From Luteolibacter sp. LG18 (lineage in GTDB: Bacteria > Verrucomicrobiota > Verrucomicrobiia > Verrucomicrobiales > Akkermansiaceae), in the NCBI RefSeq assembly GCF_036322585.1, contig NZ_AP024600.1, positions 3,100,001-3,164,000 on the forward strand: a DNA stretch of 64,000 bases, given 5' to 3'. The notes beneath the pieces were generated by a model. The model was not told the DNA's origin. It did not search any database and worked only from the letters and a program-made list of their open reading frames with translations. The position numbers and the translations under genes are program-made. Shown here in pieces: positions 23,433 through 33,438 of the stretch; position 1 is the first letter of the stretch; each line of letters opens with the position of its first letter.

Positions 23433-25571
23433 ATGCGAGAGATCCTTTTCACCCACACCTTCGGCGACACGCTGGTCCGCTATCCCTGGGACCCGGCGAC
23501 GGGCATCATCGGCCTCGAACTGGTGCCAGCCGCTAAGGCCGGTGCCATCGTCGAGCCCCGTGAAAGCCTGCGCGGCGAGGACTTCATCGACGTGCTGCCG
23601 GGCGACGACCCGTGGCCGGCGCGGCCGGTGGAGTCGCTGGTGCAGTTGAAGCTGGTGGGTGACCAATACCCCGGTGCCTTCGCGCAGGGCCACACGCTGC
23701 GGAATTCCGGCACGGTGGCGGCGTTCCGCTATGAGTCGTTCGCGATCGTGTCGAGCGGGGACGCGGAAACGATCGCGGTGAAGTTGCTCCGCGACGATGG
23801 TTGCGAGGCCGTGCATCGTCTGACTTGGAAGAAGGGCGATGCGGCGCTGACGGTTTCGACCGTGTTCATCAATCGCTCGGAGAAACCGGTGACGCTGGAG
23901 ATGCTGTCGAGCTTCTCGCTTTCCGGAATCACGCCGTTCGAGGCGGCGGATGGCGAGGGTCGCCTGCAGGTGCACCGTTTCCGCTCCGGCTGGAGCGCGG
24001 AGGGGCGGCTGGAAACGCGCTCGGTGGAGGAGCTGCATTTGGAAAGATCGTGGAGCGGGGCGGGGGCGTTCAGCGAGCGCTTCGGCCAGCTCGGCACGAT
24101 GCCGGTGCGGCGCTGGTTCCCGTTCGTGGCCGCGGAGGACACGGCGGCGGGCGTGCTGTGGGGTGCGCAGCTTTGCTGGGCGGGCTCGTGGCAGATGGAG
24201 GTGTTCCGCCAGCACGATGACCTGTGCCTGTCCGGTGGGCTCGCCGACCGCGAGTTCGGCCACTGGATGAAGACGCTCGCGCCGGGCGAATCGTTCGAAG
24301 CGCCGCCGGCGTGGATCGCGTGCGTGGCGGGGGGCTTCGATGACCTGTGCGACCGCCTGACGGCCATGCAGGACGCGGCGGTGAACGAGCAGCCGGAGGT
24401 GGAGCAGGACCTGCCGATCGTTTTCAACGAATGGTGCACGACGTGGGGCGATCCGAGCCACGCGAACGTCACCGGCATCGCCGACCGCCTCCAGGGCACG
24501 CCGGTGCGCTACCTGGTGATCGACGCCGGATGGTACAAGGAGGGCACGAACGATTGGAGCAGCGGCCACGGCGATTGGAAGCCGAGCGAGCTGTTGTTCC
24601 CGAATGGTCTCGCCGCCACGGCCGCGGCGATCCGCGAGCGCGGCCTGATCCCCGGCCTGTGGTTCGAGATGGAAACGGTGGGCTCGCAGAGCACGGCGTT
24701 CTCGATTGGAAAGCATTTCATCGAACGGGATGGCATCCCGGTGACGGTGCGCGAGCGCCGGTTCTGGGACATGAACGATCCGGTGGCGGTGGCCTACCTC
24801 ACCGAGCGGGTGATCGACCTGCTGGAGAGCTGTGGCTTCGGCTACCTGAAGGTGGATTACAATGAAACGGCGGGTCTCGGCTGCGATCATCCGGATTCGC
24901 AGGGCGAGGGGCTGCGCCGCCAGGTGGAGGGATCGTACCGCTTCTTCGAGGAGCTGCGCCGCCGCCTGCCGGAGCTGGTGATCGAGAACTGCTCGTCCGG
25001 CGGCCACCGCCTGGAGCCCTCGATGCTCGGGCGCACGGCGATGTCGTCGTTCTCCGACGCGCACGAGCTGGTGGAAATCCCGCTGATCGCGGCGAACCTG
25101 CACCGGCTGCTGCTGCCGCGGCAGAACCAGATCTGGGCGGTGCTGCATCCACGGGATGGCGTGAAGCGCCTGCAATACAGCCTGGCGGCCACCTTCCTGG
25201 GTCGCATGTGCCTGTCCGGCGGCATCCAGGGGCTGGACGCCGCGCAGTGGGCGGTGGTGGAGGAGGCGATGGACTTCTATGGAAAGGCCGCGCCGGTGAT
25301 CAAGTACGGCACCAGTCGTAGATACGGGTCGACGGGAGCGAGCTGGCGGCATCCGCGCGGCTGGCAAGCGGTGGTCCGCGTTGCGGAAACGCGGGCGCTG
25401 GTGGTCACGCACGCCTTCGCGGACGCCCCGGCGCGGGTGGAGGTGCCGGTGGGCGAGGGCTGGCGGGTGGCGGCGCGTTTCGGCGCGGGCAGCGCGGCGC
25501 TTTCCGGCGGCACCCTGCTGGTGCAGACCGGCGGCGATTTCTCGGCGTCGGGCGTGTTGTTGGAGAGGTAG
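23433..25571 (+). CDS. Alpha-galactosidase, glycoside hydrolase family 36
   Basis: GH36 enzymes remove terminal alpha-galactose (or alpha-N-acetylgalactosamine) with retention. The 712-residue length and domain order are typical: N-terminal beta-sandwich, then a TIM barrel from about residue 320 (VFNEWCTTWGDPS, then VIDAGWY), then a C-terminal beta domain. The nucleophile candidate is Asp475 in GYLKVDYNE and the acid/base candidate is Asp542 in SSFSDAHEL, a 67-residue spacing close to Asp478/Asp548 of Geobacillus AgaA. No signal peptide is present. It is part of the GH39-GH88-GH36 series. A product of this enzyme could enter metabolism through GalE. Confidence 0.92.
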   Translation: MREILFTHTFGDTLVRYPWDPATGIIGLELVPAAKAGAIVEPRESLRGEDFIDVLPGDDPWPARPVESLVQLKLVGDQYPGAFAQGHTLRNSGTVAAFRYESFAIVSSGDAETIAVKLLRDDGCEAVHRLTWKKGDAALTVSTVFINRSEKPVTLEMLSSFSLSGITPFEAADGEGRLQVHRFRSGWSAEGRLETRSVEELHLERSWSGAGAFSERFGQLGTMPVRRWFPFVAAEDTAAGVLWGAQLCWAGSWQMEVFRQHDDLCLSGGLADREFGHWMKTLAPGESFEAPPAWIACVAGGFDDLCDRLTAMQDAAVNEQPEVEQDLPIVFNEWCTTWGDPSHANVTGIADRLQGTPVRYLVIDAGWYKEGTNDWSSGHGDWKPSELLFPNGLAATAAAIRERGLIPGLWFEMETVGSQSTAFSIGKHFIERDGIPVTVRERRFWDMNDPVAVAYLTERVIDLLESCGFGYLKVDYNETAGLGCDHPDSQGEGLRRQVEGSYRFFEELRRRLPELVIENCSSGGHRLEPSMLGRTAMSSFSDAHELVEIPLIAANLHRLLLPRQNQIWAVLHPRDGVKRLQYSLAATFLGRMCLSGGIQGLDAAQWAVVEEAMDFYGKAAPVIKYGTSRRYGSTGASWRHPRGWQAVVRVAETRALVVTHAFADAPARVEVPVGEGWRVAARFGAGSAALSGGTLLVQTGGDFSASGVLLER

Positions 25572-25587
25572 CTTTTTCGGTGGCGCG

Positions 25588-25723
25588 GGCTTTTCGGGAC
25601 AGAATTAACAGAATTTTCAGAATTTACTAAATTCATAGTAATAAATGCGCTCATGCCGGAATGACCGTTTTTCCAATTTTTGTTAATTCCGAAAATTCTG
25701 TTAATTCTGTCTGAAAAAGCCCC
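25588..25723. repeat. Inverted repeat of the ACAGAATTAACAGAATTTTC type, copy 1
   Basis: The left arm at about 25588-25625 (GGGCTTTTCGGGACAGAATT, then AACAGAATTTTCAGAATT) is matched by the reverse complement of the right arm at 25684-25723. The ~58-bp centre is AT-rich and unlike the rest of the window. A second element with the same arms lies at 43430-43560. It ends 2 bp before the ABC transporter start codon. No coding content. Confidence 0.88.
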
Positions 25724-25725
25724 CG

Positions 25726-27477
25726 ATGAAGGACTCCGAATTCAACTCCGCGAAACCGTGGCGCACGCTGTGGGCGTTGTTCCGTCCCGAGCGCCGCGCA
25801 TTGCTGCTCGGTGAGTTCACCTATCTCCTGAAGGCCAGCCCGGTGTGGGTGCTGCCGGTGGTGACCGCGAACATCATCGACGCGGTGGCGCGGCACGCCG
25901 CGGACGGACCGCGCGTGATCCTGGTGAACGCGGTGATCGGAGCGTCCCTGATCCTGCTGAACATCCCCACCGGCCTGCTCTACGCGCGCTTCACCAGCCG
26001 CGCGATCCGCGGGCTGGAAACCGGGCTGCGCTCGGCGCTGGTGCGTCGGCTCCAGGTGCTGCCGATCTCGTTCCACGGCAGCCGGGGCACCGGCGCGCTG
26101 CAGACGAAGGTGCTGCGGGACGTGGAATCGATCGAGCAGATGAGCCGCCAGTTGATCGATGGCGGGACCTTCGCGGTGGTGAGCATCCTGGTGGCGATCG
26201 CGGTGACGGCGGCGCGCATGCCGGTGTTCGTGCCGGTGTTTTTCCTGCTGGTGCCGGCGGTGCTGGTGATCCGCCGCAGCCTCAGCGCGCGCCTGCGCGG
26301 GTTGAGCACCGAGTTCCGGGAAAGCATCGAGGGCATGAGCTCGCGGGTGCTCGGCATGATCGCGATGCTGCCGGTGACCCGCGCGCACGCGGCGGAGGAC
26401 GAGGAGATCGCGCGGGTGGAGGACACGCTCGGGCGGGTGCGGCAGGTCGGCCAGCGGCTCGACCAGCACAACGGGCTTTTCAGCGCGGTGGGGTGGGTGA
26501 CGTTCATGCTGGTCCAGCTCGCCATCCTGGTGGCGGGCGCGTGGTTCAGCTACCGCGGCACGCTGGCGCTGGGACCCGGCGATCTGGTCCTGCTGTCCGG
26601 CTACGTGGCGGCGGTGGTGTCCGCGGTGATGCAGCTCAATGCGATGCTGCCGGTGATCACACGGGGCTTCGATGCGATCCGCTCGGTGGGCGACATCCTG
26701 GAGGAAACGGAGCGCGAAACCATCTCCGGCGGCGAGGTGCTGGCGGAGGTGAGTGGGGATTTCACGTTTGAACACGCGGGCTTCCGCTACGCCGATCCGG
26801 ACGGAAAGGGCGCGAGGTTGGAAGGAATCGATCTCACGGTGCGCGCGGGCGAGACGATCGGCATCATCGGGCCCAGCGGCTCGGGGAAATCCACGCTGAT
26901 GAACCTGGTGATCGGCTTCCACCAGGCGGGCGAAGGCCGGGTGCTGCTGGATGGGCACGACATGACGGCGCTGGACCTCCGCAGCTACCGGCGGCACCTC
27001 TCGGTGGTGGGCCAGCAGACGCTTCTCTTCGATGGCACGCTCGGCGAAAACATCACCTACGGCGCGGGACCGGTGGGCGCGGAGCAACTGGCCGTGGCAC
27101 TGGAGGCGGCGAACGCGGCGGAGTTCGTGGCGAAGCTGCCACACGGGCTGGAGACGCGGATTGGCGAAGGCGGCGCGCGTTTGAGCGGCGGCCAGCGCCA
27201 GCGGATCGCGATCGCGCGGGCGCTGCTGCGGAATCCCCGGGTGTTGATTCTCGATGAGGCCACCAGCGCGCTGGATGGCGAGAGCGAGCGGCTGGTGCAG
27301 CAGGCGCTGGACCGGCTGATGGAGGGACGTACGACGTTCATCGTAGCGCACCGTTTGTCGACCCTGCGGCGCGCCGACCGCATCGTGGTGCTGGAGGAGG
27401 GTCGCGTGGCCGCCATCGGCACGCCGCGCGAGCTGGCGGGAAAGGACCCGCAGCGCTTCCGCGAGCTGGCGGCGTAA
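25726..27477 (+). CDS. ABC transporter, fused membrane and ATPase domains (exporter type)
   Basis: This 583-residue half-transporter has an N-terminal exporter-type membrane domain (about residues 20-320, six hydrophobic segments) and a C-terminal ATPase. Walker A is GPSGSGKST, the ABC signature is LSGGQRQR, Walker B is VLILDEATSALD, and the H-loop is in IVAHRLSTL. It should work as a homodimer at the inner membrane. MsbA-like lipid or glycolipid flippases and drug or peptide exporters share this build, and the substrate cannot be read from sequence. It follows the GH36 gene but is separated by an inverted repeat, so co-regulation with the glycosidases is only possible, not shown. Its TAA is followed at once by a BIME-like unit. 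Confidence 0.94.
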   Translation: MKDSEFNSAKPWRTLWALFRPERRALLLGEFTYLLKASPVWVLPVVTANIIDAVARHAADGPRVILVNAVIGASLILLNIPTGLLYARFTSRAIRGLETGLRSALVRRLQVLPISFHGSRGTGALQTKVLRDVESIEQMSRQLIDGGTFAVVSILVAIAVTAARMPVFVPVFFLLVPAVLVIRRSLSARLRGLSTEFRESIEGMSSRVLGMIAMLPVTRAHAAEDEEIARVEDTLGRVRQVGQRLDQHNGLFSAVGWVTFMLVQLAILVAGAWFSYRGTLALGPGDLVLLSGYVAAVVSAVMQLNAMLPVITRGFDAIRSVGDILEETERETISGGEVLAEVSGDFTFEHAGFRYADPDGKGARLEGIDLTVRAGETIGIIGPSGSGKSTLMNLVIGFHQAGEGRVLLDGHDMTALDLRSYRRHLSVVGQQTLLFDGTLGENITYGAGPVGAEQLAVALEAANAAEFVAKLPHGLETRIGEGGARLSGGQRQRIAIARALLRNPRVLILDEATSALDGESERLVQQALDRLMEGRTTFIVAHRLSTLRRADRIVVLEEGRVAAIGTPRELAGKDPQRFRELAA

Positions 27478-27478
27478 A

Positions 27479-27783
27479 GGTAGGGTCGCACCGCCGGGGC
27501 GACCGGGTCGAATGGCTGGGTCCGCTGCCAACGGAGCGTCCCATCCCTTCGTCCAATCGGGCGGCGTTTTCCATGCGAACGAATCTCCACCGCCCGGTCA
27601 TCTCGGCGAGATGACCCTACCTCCAGAGGCGGGCCGTAGAGGTAGGGTCGCACCGCCGGGGCGACCGGGGCAAATGGCCGCGTCCGCTGCCAACGGAGCG
27701 TCCCATCCGTTCGTCCAATCGGGCGGCGTGTTTCTTGCGAACGAATCTCCCCCGCCCGGTCATCTCGGCGAGATGACCCTACC
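27479..27783 (+). repeat. Two BIME-like units between convergent genes
   Basis: Units at 27479-27621 and 27641-27783 have the same architecture and 161-bp spacing as the array at 8670. The first begins directly after the TAA of the ABC transporter gene. The last bases of the second (CCCTACC) contain the TAG stop codon of the LacI-type gene on the other strand. The two units thus fill the convergent gap completely. Confidence 0.94.
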
Positions 27784-28867
27784 CCGCCTTCGCCGCCTTC
27801 TTCCTCGCGGCCTTCTTCCCGCTGCGGTCGGGCAGGCTCGGGCCGTCCACCCACGTTCCCTCGACCAGGATCTGGCGGAAGATCTTCGGAATGCCGCGGG
27901 CACCGTCGTTGATGATCGAGTTCAGCATCAGCAGGCCCACCCGGCCGATCTCCTCGGGTTGCTGGTTGATGCCGGACTCGCACTTCGCGTCGAGAATGCT
28001 GGTGACCGCGAGGGCCACGTCGTCCGGCACCTTCAGCCCGGCCTTGGCGATGAGGTCCACGCAGCCCATGTCATCGGTGAAGATCGCGTCCGGCTGTTGC
28101 TCGTCGTACCACGACTTGAAGCGCGCGGTGACATCGCTGGATTGGGTGGGGGAGTCGGTGACGAAGACGCTGAGGCGGTCCTCCTGTGGAATGAAACGCT
28201 GGGCCGCGAGATAGCCGGCTTCGAACAGGTGGCCGCGCATCAGCGCGTCGGATTCATTGGTCACGAACGCGACGCGGCGGTAACCGCGTTCACGGATTTT
28301 CTCGAAGGCGAGCATCGTGTTCGCCACTTGGTCGGCGGTGACGAGGTGGCTGCGCGGGTTCGAGAGCGAGCGCCCGAAGCGCACCACGGAGTAGTGTTGC
28401 CACGGGAAGTCCTGCCAATCCGGCCGCGGCTTCTGCGGGGGAATCAGCAGGCCGTGGATGCCGCGGGCCTGGAGCACCTGGTGGAGGCGCTGCGGCGTCA
28501 TGTCCCGGCCCATGCGGAATTCCTCGAGGCGGTAGCCGAATTTCGCCGCCGCGGTGCTGGCTCCCTGCCAATAGGCGTCGAACTCGCGGTAGCTGCGCAG
28601 CTTGTCCGGTTCCGGCCAGGCATTGATCCAGGCGAGGCAGGAGGTGATCGGGGAATCGGTTTTCGCGCGGCGGTAGTGCGCCAGCGCGGCGAGCATCGGG
28701 TCCGGCCGGTAGCCCATCTCCTCGGCGGTCTCCTTGATCTTGATGCGCAGCGCCTCGGAGATGCGCGGATGGTTCCGCAGCGCCAGCGAGACGGTGGCAT
28801 GGCTCACGCCGATGTGCTTCGCGATGTCACGGATGCTGACGCGGCCTTGGGGTGGTTCCTGGGACAT
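27779..28867 (-). CDS. LacI-family transcriptional regulator
   Basis: The 362-residue protein has the LacI-type helix-turn-helix at its N-terminus (VSIRDIAKHIGVSHATVSLA, then LRNHPRISEALR) and the hinge-adjacent GYRPDPMLAAL, followed by a periplasmic-binding-protein-like sensor domain (GIHGLLIPPQ, RGYRRVAFVTNES, PDAIFTDDMGCVDLI). It should bind a palindromic operator and respond to a sugar. The ATG at 28867 was chosen because the helix-turn-helix starts just behind it. The C-terminal tail (SGKKAARKKAAKAG) is short and basic, and the stop codon lies within the neighbouring repeat. It is divergent from the first PATR gene, and an operator-like palindrome lies between them, so it may control itself and the PATR genes. 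Confidence 0.93.
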   Translation of the reverse strand: MSQEPPQGRVSIRDIAKHIGVSHATVSLALRNHPRISEALRIKIKETAEEMGYRPDPMLAALAHYRRAKTDSPITSCLAWINAWPEPDKLRSYREFDAYWQGASTAAAKFGYRLEEFRMGRDMTPQRLHQVLQARGIHGLLIPPQKPRPDWQDFPWQHYSVVRFGRSLSNPRSHLVTADQVANTMLAFEKIRERGYRRVAFVTNESDALMRGHLFEAGYLAAQRFIPQEDRLSVFVTDSPTQSSDVTARFKSWYDEQQPDAIFTDDMGCVDLIAKAGLKVPDDVALAVTSILDAKCESGINQQPEEIGRVGLLMLNSIINDGARGIPKIFRQILVEGTWVDGPSLPDRSGKKAARKKAAKAG

Positions 28868-28945
28868 GGCGGTAATGGGGCGGGAAATCGAAACGAGGGG
28901 CACTCTACTCAGGTTCCGGCGGTTTGATAACGAGGAACCATGAAT

Positions 28946-28960
28946 GGTTACCACTGTAAC
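28946..28960. promoter_or_regulatory. Operator-like palindrome, site A (GGTTACCACTGTAAC)
   Basis: This is an imperfect inverted repeat (GTTAC, CACT, GTAAC) 79 bp from the LacI-type start and 156 bp from the PATR start at 29116. Similar sites precede the other two PATR genes at 33676 and 39177. A shorter perfect inverted repeat, AACCAT-GA-ATGGTT, overlaps it at 28936-28949. Confidence 0.55.
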
Positions 28961-29115
28961 TGGGGAGTCGCTAGCGATTAAGGACATGGGATGGCTACAG
29001 GTGGATCACGTTCGATCAAAAATAGCCATTTGAGTGATTCTGGGTTGTTTTTGGTTTGTGTTAGAAATCGAAGAATAAACCCCGATTGGAACCGGATTCC
29101 CCCATTTGTTGACCC

Positions 29116-32100
29116 ATGAAACCCTCGAAACTTACAAAATTTCTGATGAAATCCAATCTTGGATTCCTGTGCTGGTGTGCAGTTATCGGCATGGAGGCGG
29201 GTGGCGTGGCTTCTGCCGCCACGGTGACGTGGGACGGTGAAGGCGGGGTGTGGTTCTCGGTGGCGGCGAACTGGAGCGGCGACGTCGTCCCGGTGGCCGG
29301 GGACGCGCTGGTGTTCAGCGGAAACGGCAGCTACCTCGCCAGCAGCGGCGCGCTGTACACCGGAGCGGTGGTGGTGGGTGCGACCAACGACTTGGCCGCG
29401 GGCACGGTGTTCAACGGCATTTCGTTCGACTCCCGCTGGCAGGGCAACCGCGTGCAGGGCAACCAAATCACGCTCGGCGGGGACATCGCGAATGGCCACC
29501 GCCTGATTCCGCAGATCATCTCCGCGCCGCTGGCCCTCAATGCCACCCGCACGGTGGACGTGTCCTCGCAGTTCAGCACGCTGACGCTCTCCGGCATCGT
29601 GTCCGAAACGGTGGCCGGATCCGGCCTCACGAAGACCGGCAGCGGCCTGCTGGTGCTTTCCGCGGTGAACACCTACACCGGCGCGGTCGCGGTGAATGGC
29701 GGCACGCTTTCGATCGGAGCGGACACCGGTCTCGGCACGGTGCCGGGCGCGGCCACTCCCGCCAGCATCACGCTCAATGGCGGCGCGTTGCGTTCCACCG
29801 CCAGCATCACGCTCAACGCGAACCGCGGGATCGCGCTCGGAGCCTCCGGCGGCACGATCGATGCGAACAACGCGATCGTTTACAACGGCATCCTCGCGGG
29901 CAGCGGCGGCCTGGTGAAGACCGGGGCGAACACGCTCACGCTCGGGGCCGCCAGCAGCTACACCGGCACCACCACCGTCAACCAGGGCATCCTGAAACTC
30001 GACTTCAGCCAAGCGGGTGCTCCGGCTTCGAACATCCTCGGCGGCGCGCTGGTGCTCGATGGCCTCAGCTCCGCCCTCAACGGCAGCACGTCCTCCACCA
30101 CCGCGAACCCGACGCTCAATGTCACCAGTGGCAGCGCGCTGGCGAACAGCCAGACCTTCAGCGGCACGACGATCAACGGCGGCCAGCAGAGCATCAGCAC
30201 CACCCAGACCGCGGGCGGCACCGTGCTGCTCAACCTCGGCGCGATCACGCATAACGCGGGCGTGGTGAACTTCTCGCTCGCGGGAGCCTTCTCGTCCGGC
30301 GTCAACGCCATCACCACCACCACCGCCAATGCCGCCTCCGGCATCCTCGGCGGCTGGGCCTCGATCAATGGCGCGGATTACGCCGCCAACGATGGCGCGA
30401 ACAATCTGGTGGCCTACACCGGCTACGTGGTGCTCGGGAACGCCGCCACCATCGGCAGCCTCGCCACCAGCAACGTCCAGACCCAGGCGACCGGCGCGAT
30501 CGGGCTCTCCACGGCGAACGCGGCGACCACCGACATCAACACGCTGAGTTCCTCCACCGCCTCCACCGGCGCGAAGACGGTGACGGTCGGCACGGCGGGC
30601 ACCGGCAGCACCGGCGTGCTGCGCCTCGGCGCGGATGGCGGCCTGCTGCTCGGCAGTGGCAGCGGTACCCTCACGATCGGCAACGTGGCGAACAACGGCA
30701 CTCTCACCGCCGGTGGCGCGGACAACACCGCGGGCGTCCTCCACCTCATCAACCACAGCACCGCGGGCAACCTTACTATCAACTCGAAGATCGCGGACAA
30801 CGGCACCGGCGCGGTGTCGCTGCGGGTCGGCACCTACGCCACTCCGGCGATCAACACGGTGCTCACGCTCAACGGCACCAACACCTTTACCGGCGGCATC
30901 GTGTTGAACGGCGGCCGCCTCGCGGGCACCCCGGCCGGTTTCAGCTCCGGAGCCATCACGGTGCGGAATGGCGCGCAGGCCTACCTTACGGGCACCGGCA
31001 CCTACACCAACGACTTCAACCTCGCGGGCAACGGCACCAACACCGCTGACACCAACTCGGCCCTCCGCTTCCAGGGCAACTCCGTCTCCGGGAAGATCAC
31101 GCTGATCGGCGACACCAACATCGCCCTGCGCAACTCCACAGGTAACGCCATCTCCGGCCAGATCACCGGCGGCTACAACCTGACCATCACCGGCGCGGGC
31201 GCGACCGGCGGCAACATCACCCTTTCCAACACCGCGAACAACTGGACCGGCAACTTCACCGTGGACACCGAGACGGTGAAGCTCGGCGCCTCCGAGGTGA
31301 TCCCGAACGGATCAGGCGCGGGCAGTGTGATCGTGACCGGCAACGCGGCATCGATTCTGGACCTGAACGGGTTCAACGAAACGATCAACGGCCTCGCCGC
31401 AACCGGCGCGAACGGTTTCATCCAGAACAGCGCGGCCTCCACCACCTCCACGCTCACGATCGGCGATGCCGGCATCAGTTCCCAATACGAGGGCGTGATC
31501 CGGGACAACGCGGGCACCGGTGGTGTCCTCGCGCTGGTGAAGACCGGCGCGGGCAACATCCAGCTCGCCGGCAACAACACCTTCACCGGTGGCGTCACCG
31601 TGAAGGCGGGCATCCTTTATGGCGGCACCGGCGGCGCGGCCTCCACGCCCTTCGGAGCGGTCACCAGCACTCTCACGCTGGGGGATACCACCGGCACCGC
31701 TTCGGCCACCCTGCGCCAGAGCAACACCGGTAAGACGCTCGCGCACCCGATCACGGTGGTCGCGGGCAGCAGCGGCACGAAGACCCTCGACACGCTCGGC
31801 GGCGGCCAGACCTTCACCTACTCCGGTGCGGTCACCCTCAATGACTCCGTGACCGTGGCGACCTACGCGGGCAACTCGAACGTGATGGCCCTTAGCGGTG
31901 CGATCACCGGCACCGGCGCGGTGAATATTATCGGCTTGCCGAAGGGCGGGAACGTGAACATCAGCGGCGTGGTCGCGGGAGCGAACACCGGCATCGTCAT
32001 GAGCGGCACCGGCACGATGGTCCTCTCCGGCCAGAGCACCTTCACCGGCGCGGTCACCGTGAACTCCGGCACCCTCCAGGGCGGGGCGTCGGCGGTGAAC

Positions 32101-33438
32101 AACGGCACCACCGGTCCATTCGGCAATGTCTCCGCGGGCGGTCGCTCGATCGCGGTCAACACCGGTGGCACGCTGCTGTTCTCCAGCAGCAACGTCTTCG
32201 GCAACAACACCGTGGCCGATTCCGCCCTGCCGGCCATCGCGGTGAACGGCGGCACCCTCCGCACCACCCGCTACGCCACCGTCGGCGAGCTGGATCTGAG
32301 CAACGGCGCGACGGTGACCAATACCGCCACCGACACCGGCAACTACCAGTCGCTCGCCCTGCGCGGCGCGGTGGTCGTGTCCGGTTCCGCTGCTTCCAGC
32401 ATCGTGGCGACGGCGACCTCTGCCACCCAGTATGGCTATCACCTCGGCGCGAGCACCTCGTTCAGCGTCGCGGATGTCACCGGTTCCAGCGCCACGGACC
32501 TCACCATATCCGCCGCGCTGCGCAACCAGTCCGGCGACTTCGCGAACGCCGCGGGTGGCCTCACGAAGTCCGGCGCGGGCACGATGGCGCTCACCGGCGC
32601 GAACACCTACACCGGTGCCACCACCGTGAGCGCGGGCACCTTGCTCGTGGATGGAAGCACCGCCGCGGGCAGCGCGGTGAGCGTGGCAGCCTCCGGTACG
32701 CTGGGCGGCACCGGTACTGTCGGCGGCGCTGTCACCGCCGCGGGCAAGATCGCCCCGGGCGACACCGGCACCGGCACGCTGACCACCGGCAACGCGGCTT
32801 TGACCGGCACGCTGGCCGTCCAGGTGGATGGCGCGGCCACCGACAAGCTCCAGGTGAACGGCAACCTCGATCTCACCGGAGCCACCCTCAATGTCAGCGT
32901 GCTCGGCGGCGGCTTCACGGCCGCGTCCTATGTCATCGCCGAATACACCGGCACGCTCACCGGCACCTTTGCCAGTGTGCCGTCCGGCTACGCGGTGGCC
33001 TACAACGCGGGGACGGGCGGCAAGCAGCTCATCCTCACGCAGGTGGCGAGCGCCTACAACGACTGGGCGACTTCGAACCTGTTGGACGGCACCAACAACG
33101 GTCCGTCCCAAGATCCGGACCACGACGGCATTTCGAACCTGCTCGAGTTCGTGCTGGGCGGCAATCCGCTCTCGGCTTCCTCAGACGTGCTGCCGGTGCA
33201 GATGTTGGACAACGATTACCTGTGGTTCATGTTCTCGCGGAACGGGATTTCGAAGACCGATTCGACGCTGGTGGTGCAATGGAGCACCGACATGGCGACG
33301 TGGACGGACATCGCGGTCGGCATCGAGTCGTCGGGGGATGGCACGGTGACGGTGAGTGATCCATACGTCACGGTGAAGATCCCGCGGACCCACGCGGTGA
33401 ATGGCAGGCTGTTCGCCCGTCTGAAGGCGACGCGCTGA
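29116..33438 (+). CDS. Autotransporter-associated beta-strand repeat (PATR) surface protein 1
   Basis: The 1440-residue protein has an N-terminal signal (basic MKPSKLTK, hydrophobic run, VASAA) followed by beta-helix repeats of the PATR type: 'G-x-L-x-K-x-G-x-G-x-L-x-L-x-x-x-N-T-Y-T-G-x-T-x-V-x-x-G-T-L' units recur through the length (GLTKTGSGLLVLSAVNTYTG near residue 180, LTKSGAGTMALTGANTYTG near 1150). It is rich in Gly, Thr, Asn and Ala with almost no Cys. The last ~120 residues form a separate module (DPDHDGISNLLEFVLGGNPL, then STDMATWTDI and FARLKATR) shared with two other proteins here. No outer-membrane barrel domain is present, so 'autotransporter' names the repeat only. Probably a secreted or surface fibre. 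Confidence 0.88.
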   Translation: MKPSKLTKFLMKSNLGFLCWCAVIGMEAGGVASAATVTWDGEGGVWFSVAANWSGDVVPVAGDALVFSGNGSYLASSGALYTGAVVVGATNDLAAGTVFNGISFDSRWQGNRVQGNQITLGGDIANGHRLIPQIISAPLALNATRTVDVSSQFSTLTLSGIVSETVAGSGLTKTGSGLLVLSAVNTYTGAVAVNGGTLSIGADTGLGTVPGAATPASITLNGGALRSTASITLNANRGIALGASGGTIDANNAIVYNGILAGSGGLVKTGANTLTLGAASSYTGTTTVNQGILKLDFSQAGAPASNILGGALVLDGLSSALNGSTSSTTANPTLNVTSGSALANSQTFSGTTINGGQQSISTTQTAGGTVLLNLGAITHNAGVVNFSLAGAFSSGVNAITTTTANAASGILGGWASINGADYAANDGANNLVAYTGYVVLGNAATIGSLATSNVQTQATGAIGLSTANAATTDINTLSSSTASTGAKTVTVGTAGTGSTGVLRLGADGGLLLGSGSGTLTIGNVANNGTLTAGGADNTAGVLHLINHSTAGNLTINSKIADNGTGAVSLRVGTYATPAINTVLTLNGTNTFTGGIVLNGGRLAGTPAGFSSGAITVRNGAQAYLTGTGTYTNDFNLAGNGTNTADTNSALRFQGNSVSGKITLIGDTNIALRNSTGNAISGQITGGYNLTITGAGATGGNITLSNTANNWTGNFTVDTETVKLGASEVIPNGSGAGSVIVTGNAASILDLNGFNETINGLAATGANGFIQNSAASTTSTLTIGDAGISSQYEGVIRDNAGTGGVLALVKTGAGNIQLAGNNTFTGGVTVKAGILYGGTGGAASTPFGAVTSTLTLGDTTGTASATLRQSNTGKTLAHPITVVAGSSGTKTLDTLGGGQTFTYSGAVTLNDSVTVATYAGNSNVMALSGAITGTGAVNIIGLPKGGNVNISGVVAGANTGIVMSGTGTMVLSGQSTFTGAVTVNSGTLQGGASAVNNGTTGPFGNVSAGGRSIAVNTGGTLLFSSSNVFGNNTVADSALPAIAVNGGTLRTTRYATVGELDLSNGATVTNTATDTGNYQSLALRGAVVVSGSAASSIVATATSATQYGYHLGASTSFSVADVTGSSATDLTISAALRNQSGDFANAAGGLTKSGAGTMALTGANTYTGATTVSAGTLLVDGSTAAGSAVSVAASGTLGGTGTVGGAVTAAGKIAPGDTGTGTLTTGNAALTGTLAVQVDGAATDKLQVNGNLDLTGATLNVSVLGGGFTAASYVIAEYTGTLTGTFASVPSGYAVAYNAGTGGKQLILTQVASAYNDWATSNLLDGTNNGPSQDPDHDGISNLLEFVLGGNPLSASSDVLPVQMLDNDYLWFMFSRNGISKTDSTLVVQWSTDMATWTDIAVGIESSGDGTVTVSDPYVTVKIPRTHAVNGRLFARLKATR

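Noticed and set aside
29116-33438. Calling the PATR proteins true type V autotransporters
   Set aside because: No C-terminal 12-strand outer-membrane barrel is present; the name refers only to the beta-strand repeat they share with autotransporter passengers.
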